Of a DNA stretch of 64,000 nt, positions 56,408 to 64,000 are shown piece by piece (position 1 is the first letter of the stretch; each line of letters starts with the position of its first letter). The notes below the pieces were generated by a model. The model saw only the letters and a program-made list of their open reading frames with translations, did not search any database and was not told the DNA's origin. Location of the stretch: the NCBI GenBank assembly GCA_030248065.1, contig JASAMV010003643.1, positions 17,233-81,232 of the forward strand, given 5' to 3'. Origin of the DNA: Rhynchonema sp. JSB1_4. Taxonomy: Eukaryota > Nematoda > Chromadorea > Monhysterida > Xyalidae. Made by a program: the position numbers and the translations under genes.

Positions 56408-57863
56408 CGATTGGTGTGTTCGCCATGGCACTTGTGCGTGCGGTGTCCGACGACGATCCGTGCAATGATGTCCTGTGCGGTAAGTTGGTCAGGGATATGG
56501 TCTTTTTTAAAGGTTCGGGAGTTGCGCAATCGCTAAATATTGAACATTTTTAACAATTTATTTCCCACAGAACACGGACGTACGCCGATCTGGCACGCCC
56601 TGGTTGCCGTCTTTGGGGAACTGCCACACACGATTCAATACTTCGTGTTCGTTGACGCCAGTGGCTTTATGCACATTTTCGTGAAGCTCGACGATCGATC
56701 AAAACTGTATCTGAGAGTCAAGTGCTGGCGATGTTTCCGTGTGACCAATCGCGTCGTCATCACCACCGGCGTTCGTTCATTTTGTTTTATTTTTTAACTG
56801 TTCTCTGAGCTATTGAAAAAAATACAAGCATGTATACGTACGTTCATCGTTCAGGAACCAGTGGACAAGGAGTGCGAGTGCCCGAACAACGAATCGTGCC
56901 CGATGGCAATTGCACACATCGAAGTGGACAAAGTCTGGCTGTCGCATGCCGTGTTCAGCAACCATTCACCCATGCAGGGCATCAGCGGACACTGCTGCAT
57001 GCGACACGGGCACGACATTGATCAATCCGAAGTGATCGCGCTCGAGATGAAGTGAGAATTTAGCTAACAACATTGAAACTTAGATGTTCATTCACACAAG
57101 CTCGTTCTTTGCAGAATCTGCGCTCAGCTGCTGCAACGAAATGACGAGTTCATGGCCACCCAACAAGTATGTATATGAACAAGCGTTTTCATTTGCAAAT
57201 CAAACCACGTGAATTTCCAATACCAGTGCTCTCACACAGGGACGAGTGTTGGCGCAGATGCTGCCGTCGGCAATCACGCAGCAAATCGACCGAGTTCGCA
57301 ACAAGTATCAGTCGCTGCTGCTCATCACCAGTGGCAGGTTCGTTATTCGAAAACACTAGAGTTGGCGTGTTTGCCAAAACTGACAAGCTCTATGATGTGC
57401 AGCGTATTACGTGCTAATGCGTAGCTCTGTGTTTGCAGTCCCAGCACCTCGGCCCCCATTCTCAAAACGTCCGAGGAAAGCGGCGAAACAGCCAATCAGC
57501 CCCAAGTATGTGCATCTTGTGGTCAAAGCAAACCAACACATTTGCTGTGTGCATCTTGTGGTCCAATTTTGCTCGTACTCGATATGGTGAAAACACACAA
57601 TGTTTCAGAGATCTACAAAATCCATCGAGTTCAGTCTGGAACTACAGCATTACGCATCAGGATATGTTGTGCTCGAGGTCGCCGGTCCGTTCGTGATGCG
57701 TCCAGGCCTTCTCAATCAAATCCGCCAAGCCCTCAGCCCACGTCTGCCAAACGTGTCGCTGTATCTGCCGTGTGAGTTTTGCATTTACAGTATGTTAAAA
57801 TTCTTCACACGAGTCGAGCTAGAACAGCTTGTTAGCCAAAACAATGGACAGAATTCCCGATGA
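56408..57863 (+). CDS. Unrecognised Cys/His-rich protein gene, right-arm copy (5' end not found)
   Basis: Seven exons join in phase to 312 codons plus stop handling: 56408-56479, 56571-56770, 56855-57051, 57115-57166, 57240-57337, 57439-57505, 57609-57863. The order is: AIGVFAMALVRAVSDDDPCN; a compact beta-rich-looking part (HGRTPIWHALVAVFGELPHT, FMHIFVKLDDRSKLYLRVKC, WRCF); a Cys/His cluster (ECECPNNESCP ... GHCCMRHGHD) that could bind zinc; a helical stretch (QLLQRNDEFMATQQ, ITQQIDRVRNKYQSLLLI); a Ser/Thr/Glu linker; and a final part with GYVVLEVAGPFVMRPGLLNQ and ending FFTRVELEQLVSQNNGQNSR. I do not recognise the family. A candidate first exon (ATG at 56132, MVSTRSSQIKITV) has a weak donor. 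Both arm copies are open, so both may be expressed. Confidence 0.7.
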
Positions 57864-57875
57864 CACGCGCGCGTC

Positions 57876-57933
57876 TGAAAATGCGTCTTGTACATTTGAT
57901 ACATATCAAATATACAGGACGCATTTTCAGATG
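57876..57933. repeat. Short hairpin just after the arm-gene stop codon (right)
   Basis: Mirror of 43591-43648: TCTGAAAATGCGTC ... GACGCATTTTCAGA. Because a palindrome reads the same in both arms, it has the same relation to each gene copy. Confidence 0.8.
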
Positions 57934-59167
57934 TGACGCTCTCCACCTCGGAGCGTGGACCCCTTTTTTCTTTCTACATATCTTTTGTGCATTGAACGTC
58001 GTTGTTTTTCGCGTAAACGCAACAAATTGAGATCAGCCAGCTGGAAATTGTCATCATCGCTTGTAGATGCGCGCACTTGCTCTCGGGAATGCGGCCCAAT
58101 GTGAAGTTCTCATGATTTTCAGACGCGAGCAAGATGCGAATCGATACTGAGATGGAATTGATCGGCTTCTGCAACGGCCGATATTCGAATCTGCATGATG
58201 GAGGCGTCTTGGTTCTGCTGGTGAACATCTGAAGACAGCTAAAATGATCACTCTATCATAGTTGCTAAAAAAAGCAGTTCATTAACACACACAACTACAA
58301 CCTCGGTCTGCACAGTTCCCATGATTAAAGTGATTCTGTATGACTTACGCTTGAAAAGAGTGCTTTCACAAGAGTGCATTGTATTCATATTTTCAAACTC
58401 TGGTTCCCGACCCTGCCCATTATTTGTTTTTCTTCTTCTTAAAAATTTCTCTCTGCGAAGGTTGGTGATTGCTTTCACTTAGCTTCGACTGCCATTTTAG
58501 CATTGATTTTATGCTTCGGTTCTGTTTTGGGCAGCATCTTCGTTGTGATATAATATCATGAAAATTAGTGACGTCCCGATATCTTTTCATCTAATGCTTT
58601 CTTTCCCCCAGCACAATACCGGGTATGTTATATACTTCGCATGATATTAGGGATTGGTTGATCACACTTCTCATACATGGTGCACACTTGAGTCTGAATG
58701 GTAGAGTGGTTATCTTTTCCAAATCCAGCTTCACTGTTGTGTTCTCAGTTTGATGCGAAGGATAAAAATGAATGAATAAATGAGCAAGTTCATTGCATGG
58801 TGGGTGAAACATATACAGTAGTTTGAGGTATGCCTGTGTTATATTTTATTCTGCAATAGAACTAGCACTAATTGCGACCACAAGATTGCACCTCGAAAAA
58901 CTGTCTTGCTTAAATGTTCATAATGATAATGCTACTCCAAATCTCGCGCACTTACACTGCTGGTGAATGTGTCCGGTCCAGCATGTGTCGATCAACAGCA
59001 TCACGCACTATTTATAATAGACAGTGGGTTTGGGCTTTGTGGGCTCCAATTGTGCAAAGATCTGAGGCTCTGATGTTTTGCGCAGACTATAAAACGTCTG
59101 CGTAAAATCATCGGCGTGTGGTGTTACCCCCGCCATAGTGGCCGGGCCCACCCAGTCTAGCCTGGAG

Positions 59168-61041
59168 GATTCATTAGATTGTATGTCTTTGTGGATTTGC
59201 TGGTATAACTCTGTGTCACGTTCTCTAGAACCTCGGAGACAACACTTCGTCCTAGTTAAGGGGAGCCGAGCGGTTTCTGCCTTCCCGCTCACTTGTGCCT
59301 AACGCTGCAACAACCAGAATGCGTGGCACATGGCTGTGTCTAGTACGTGGTACTATCCAACACCAAATCAATTGGAAGGTGCAGCTATCGTGATATTTGG
59401 TGTGAAGTGCAAAGTGTCACTCTCCACACTAGCCCTATTACCCTGCGTTCATGAATGTCATCGATGACACACTTTGCGGTTTCAGAACTGGACGGCTGAG
59501 TTAGGTGCATTTGATGATGGTAAAAGTATATATCAATCGAATCCCGTGGTCAAGCTGCATGTCGTGGTGTGCGTGAAAATATTGAAATGCAGAACACGAA
59601 GCTGTAAGGATCCAAACACCAATGGCGCGCATGAGTGTGACTGCTACCGTACTATGTACTATGTATACATACATACAGTATGTATGTACAAGTTGCAGTT
59701 CACCATAATACACCAGCACTAATTTCAATGAAGGCATGTTCAGCAATAATGTACCATATGTTGTGCAATAGGTATCACAGAAACCATGGAATGCGGATAC
59801 CTGGCCGCAAATATCACGCTTTTGGCTGCTGTGAGAAGCACAAGTTGAGCAGACCGTCATATACGCTTCAGTCAAACCCCGTGACAAGGGACCAAGAAAA
59901 AACAAATTTCGACTGAAATACACAACTACTACGTCTCATTTCTATCCCACCTCCACCTGTACATTGTAAAAGAAGTGAAATTTCGTGGCGTCAGCCGTTT
60001 TTTATAGCGAAAGTTTCTCCTTGATGTGACACATTTGCCGGGCAGGACCATGTTTTATCGGCATGGGAGACTGATTTAGATTTAGATAAGGTCTCATGTT
60101 TAGATCTGTATAATTTTAGAAGGTTAAATGAGTTTGTCACAACATGTTCAACGTGCAGTCCATGAAGCAAACAGCCGCGTGACCCTAAAAAGTGGTGAAC
60201 CTGATATTCATACAGCTCTTCATTCTCTTTGTTGTGCGCAAACATGCATGTCCGGGCAACGGCAGAGCCCACATCATAAGATCTCTTGCATGCACATGCA
60301 ATGTCACCATCAGGTACCGGCTGTGAGTTTGGCTGGGGAACTTTTCATCGATTTGCCACCGATAGGCGTGATAACAGATGTTGCTATAAACCTATACTTA
60401 TGTGTGCATGACGAGTCACACTAGGTTCACACTGACGATGACACTCTGACAATACCGTACGAAGGATGATTCTGTTATCATGCTCATTATTGCACAATGG
60501 CATCCAAGCTGTAGCCAACCCAAACTACATACAGTAAGTGTTAACAATACAACAATAACAAAAGCAATATCGTATCATAAAACCAGCTCGTATGTGTTTT
60601 TGCGGTTGGCCCTCTGGTGCATCCGCACTGACGATTATCTGGTGCATCGTCCTTCTGTGAAACAGGTAAAAACGGGCCACCAGAAACCCGCAGCATTATT
60701 ACACGCGGGTTGACCAGATTATTTCGGAAAAAATAAGCATGAGCAGCTGCGTACACGCAGCAAAACTGAAGTCACATGACCCTGAAGATTGAATACCTGC
60801 CGTATGTAGTTTTACCAGTGTCCAGTACAATATACAGTTGCCGTTCTTACACGTTGCCCTAGGTTACAGTTACACCCCACACGCGCAGACATGAAGTGTT
60901 CTGCTTGGGTACGTAGCAGAGGTGAGACAACACTTCTGGCATGAACTTTGTCTCCTGAGTATTTCGACTTCACATGAAGTGTTACTCGCATGAACTTTTC
61001 TTCTCACATGAGTATTGACACGAATGAAGTGTGTCCTCGAC
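59168..61041. mobile_element. Right-arm-specific 1874-bp insertion without evident TIRs
   Basis: Flanked by GCCTGGAG at 59160-59167 and 61042-61049. The left arm at about 42352-42373 shows the undivided site (CCAGCTCCAGGCTGGACTGG on the plus strand). The inserted segment starts GATTCATTAGATTG and ends GTGTCCTCGAC with no terminal repeats. It has no recognisable protein frame. GAGACAACACTTC occurs near both ends. Confidence 0.75.
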
Positions 61042-61902
61042 GCCTGGAGCTGGACTGAGCTCAGATCTGCACAATTGATCAGCCCACAAAGCCCAAACCC
61101 ACTGTGTATCGATCGCACCCCCTTACGCTGCAAAGGCCCGTTATGCGTGCCACAAGCACACCCAATGTATTTATAATAGCTGCCCTGCAGTTTGAAACAC
61201 CGTAACCAGGGTTATTTAAAAAAAAACCTTTGGAAGTCCAGATTTTTTTTTTTTTAAAAAAAAAAAGTGGCCCAAAACGGCCGGAATTGCCAAAAAATAG
61301 GTTTTTCTGTGTAAAAAAAGGTGATTTTTCTTCGGACGACAGCATAACCGCCTGCGGAACCTTTTGTTATCCCCCAAAGATGTAAGGGATACGCGGGGCA
61401 GGTCTTTTGCAGTGTTGGAACACACAATGTACCACTGCATGGCACTGCGCGTCAAAGTCGATCAGGCACGCTAGATTTGGGCTGAAATCGGTACTTTGGT
61501 GGTCATACATATATCACTCATACGGCATTAGATTGTAGATGCATTAAAATATTGTTGTAATAATATGCTACAATACACTGCAGTAACATTATCAAGTAAT
61601 ATCGACCTCAGGCTGGTCAGAAGCCTTGGAAAGTTGGAATCTCTGCACAATATTACCAGACGTCACCACACATTCAGCCTCAGGCGAAAATTTTTCGATT
61701 TTTGGAAAATATATGTCTTGATTTCATTTCTTCCGATACGTCATTTGCAACGCTTTTTTAATAAGAAAACTTTTTGTCAAAAAGCTCTGTAAATTACGGC
61801 AGCTAGGTACCTACCGCCACACGGCTCGTCAGTGCGAACGCCTCTGGCAAATTTGCTCCAAAAAGCCCCACAGACAGATCTTATTGCTGGGCTGTAAAAT
61901 CA

Positions 61903-64000
61903 CATATGGGATTGGCATGCATTTTGGGAAAAGCTAGTCCAGTTTCAAAATCGACATCCCTTGTTCTCACTTCAAGATTCACGGAATATCTGACGAAAAA
62001 CGTCACAGAAATACATCGAGTCATGCCCATGGAAACAACGTACGCTGGCAAACGTTTATTACGGGCATTACGATAATTCACGCGGAAATAAATCGCAGCG
62101 TGCCCGTGCGCAGTGTCGGGGTCCAGGTTCGTGCCATCCGCAGAACAGGAAAAGCTTCATTGTAAATTGAATTGTGCATTTCATTTTCTGATGAGCTACC
62201 GCAAATAACCGAACACATTTTTGCATTTACCTAGCACACTTTGATGTGCGCAAATCCAAGGCGTCCAATTCTCAATCGGTGTCCGCTTTTTGCATCATAA
62301 GTGCCAGATGCATAATACCGGTCAGGGTAAGTTCATGATACGGCATCACCGCTGAAAAGCCAGTGAAAACAGTAAGCTTAGTACAATTGCAAGACGCTAC
62401 ATAGTATGAATACAGGCAAACCAGTCGTAATCTGCAGACTTAGACCATACCGCATCACCGTGAATTCTTACACACCTAAAATGTTTCAGGTTACTGTAGA
62501 CACTTGGTGCTTTCACAAGCAAACCACGCGCGACGTGGCTACAGTAACCCGAAACATTTTTGGCGTGTAAGAATTCAGGGTGATACGGTATGTCTAAGAC
62601 TGGTTTGCCTATATAAACGGAAAATATCATATAATTTTGTTCATTTCTTTCATTACACCATCGAAGCATCATGCAGTTGAAAATCGTGGAAATTCAGCCT
62701 GTCACCGTGCTTCCCTTCCCTTAAGTACTATGTCACCACTTTTTACCTTTTTTTGGTACTTAAGAGCAGCAAAAGTGGTGACACAGACCTTAAGTACTAT
62801 GTCACCACTTTTTTCCCTTTTTTAGTACTTAAGAGCAGCAAAAGTGGTGACAGTCCTTATGTACTATGTCACCACTTTTTCGCCTTTTCAGTACTTGAGA
62901 GCAGCAAAAATGGTGACACAGGCCTTAAGTACTATGTCACCAATTTTGCTGCTCTTAAGTACTGAAAAAGAGAAAAAAGTGGTGACATAGTACATAAGGA
63001 CTGTCACCACTTTTGCTGCTCTTTAAATACTAAAAAGGGAAAAAAGTGGTGACATAGTACTTAAGGTCTGTGTCACCACTTTTGCTGCTCTTAAGTCCTA
63101 AAAAAGGGAAAAAGTGGTGACATAGACCTTAAGTACTATGTCACCACTTTTGCTGTACTTAAGTACTAAAAAAGCTAAAAAAATGGTGACATAGTACTTA
63201 AAGGAAGGGAAGCACGGTGACAGGCTGAATTTCCACGACTTTCAACTGAATGATCCTTCGCCGGTACAATGGAAAGAAATGAACAAAATCATATGACAGT
63301 TTCCGTTTATATAGGCAAACCAGCCGTACTCTAAACTCTAAGACATACCGTATAACCCTGAATTCTTACACGCCTAAAATGTTTCGGGTTACTGTAGCCA
63401 CGTCGCGCGTGGTTTGCTTGTGGAAGCGCCAAGAGGCTACAGTAACCTGAAACATTTTAGGTGTGTAGAATCCCAGGGTGGCGCGGTATGGTCTAAGACT
63501 GCAGAGTACTGCTGGTTTGCCTGTATTCATACTATGTAGCGTCTTTCTGTTGTACTGGGTTTTCTGTTTTCACTGGCTTTTCAGCGGCGAATCCTCATTG
63601 GTGACCCCTACCCTGACCTATTATGCGTGTGGCACTTATGATCAACGGACACCGATTGAGAATTGGACGCCTTGGATTTGCTCATATCAAAGTGTGCTAG
63701 GCTGAATGCTAAATGTGTTCGGTAATTTGCGGTGGCTCATCAGAAAAAATGAACTGCACAATTCAATTTACAATGAAGCATTTCCTGTTCTGCGGATGGC
63801 ACGGACCTGGAACCTCGACACTGCGCACGGGCACGCTGCGACTTATTTTCATGTGAATTATCGTAATGCCCGCAATCATAAACGTTTGCCAGCGAACGGC
63901 GTCCTTCCCTGGGTCCCCCCTCGAATGATTTCTGTGGTTTTTTTCTTCAGACATTCCGTGAATCTTGAAGTCTGAGAACAAGGGAAGTCGATTTTGAAAC
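61903..64000. repeat. P2: second copy of the 2.1-kb palindrome, cut by window end
   Basis: Starts CATATGGGATTGGCATGC directly after the IR2 right arm, with the same sub-hairpins (near 62520 and 63410) and the same GGTGACATAGTACTTAAGG hairpin array (62721-63200) as P1. By P1's length it should end about 40 bases beyond the window. More diverged between its halves than P1. Confidence 0.92.

Larger units (their letters stand above)
49947..61902 (-). repeat. IR2, right arm of giant inverted duplication
   Basis: Reverse complement of 41517-49581 plus arm-specific insertions: H2, E3, A3 and M2 (about 1.9 kb together) and the 1874-bp segment at 59168-61041. Removing them restores the symmetry of the gene, F, O, SR-like exon and LINE segments. 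Confidence 0.95.

Noticed and set aside
41517..61902. Assembly artefact from one arm read twice
   Set aside because: The arms differ by point changes, indels and precise insertions with target duplications, which an artefact would not produce. Long-read confirmation would still be useful.

Overview
The window is animal nuclear DNA. Spliced genes with short GT-AG introns (roughly 50-650 bases) encode animal proteins: an anoctamin (TMEM16), an FAF2/UBXD8-type UAS-UBX protein, the C-terminus of a paraplegin-type m-AAA protease, a BED zinc-finger protein and a FLYWCH-like zinc-finger protein. There is also a LINE reverse transcriptase. The phylum cannot be named from the sequence alone.

Layout. 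290-2284 (+): the last three exons of an anoctamin. 2930-15590: a decayed inverted repeat. Its arms (2930-8831 and 12705-15590) are packed with nested short DNA transposons, and its centre holds a 650-base foldback, a LINE tail, a small tail-anchored exon and the last two paraplegin-like exons. 16849-32419: the gene-rich part, with an unidentified membrane-protein 3' end (+), a coiled-coil gene (-), a BED-finger gene (-), a FLYWCH-like gene (+) and a complete 11-exon FAF2 (-). 32764-39327: a solid block of nested miniature elements. 39376-41516: an almost perfect 2.1-kb palindrome (P1). 41517-61902: a giant inverted duplication with two copies of an unrecognised multi-exon gene and, at the turn, two head-to-head LINE fragments. 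61903 to the window end: a second copy of the palindrome (P2).

The most unusual content is the transposon system. I can delimit more than 25 nonautonomous elements by terminal inverted repeats, and most have 8-bp target-site duplications (the hAT signature). Two further families sit at TA dinucleotides (Tc1/mariner-like). The 8-bp families have related TIRs (mostly CAGTG...) and G-runs just inside them. They also share an AT-rich skeleton and often a central GCGCG-hairpin, but each carries its own short repeated motif (iteron). Copies with the same TIR and skeleton can carry completely different iterons, and elements repeatedly insert inside the iterons of other elements, up to five layers deep. 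The two inverted repeats act as natural before/after pairs: several insertions in one arm have a matching empty site in the other. No transposase gene was recognised, so the mobilising enzyme must lie elsewhere.

Exon limits were chosen by GT/AG sites, reading-frame phase and family resemblance remembered from known proteins. No alignment or database search was run.
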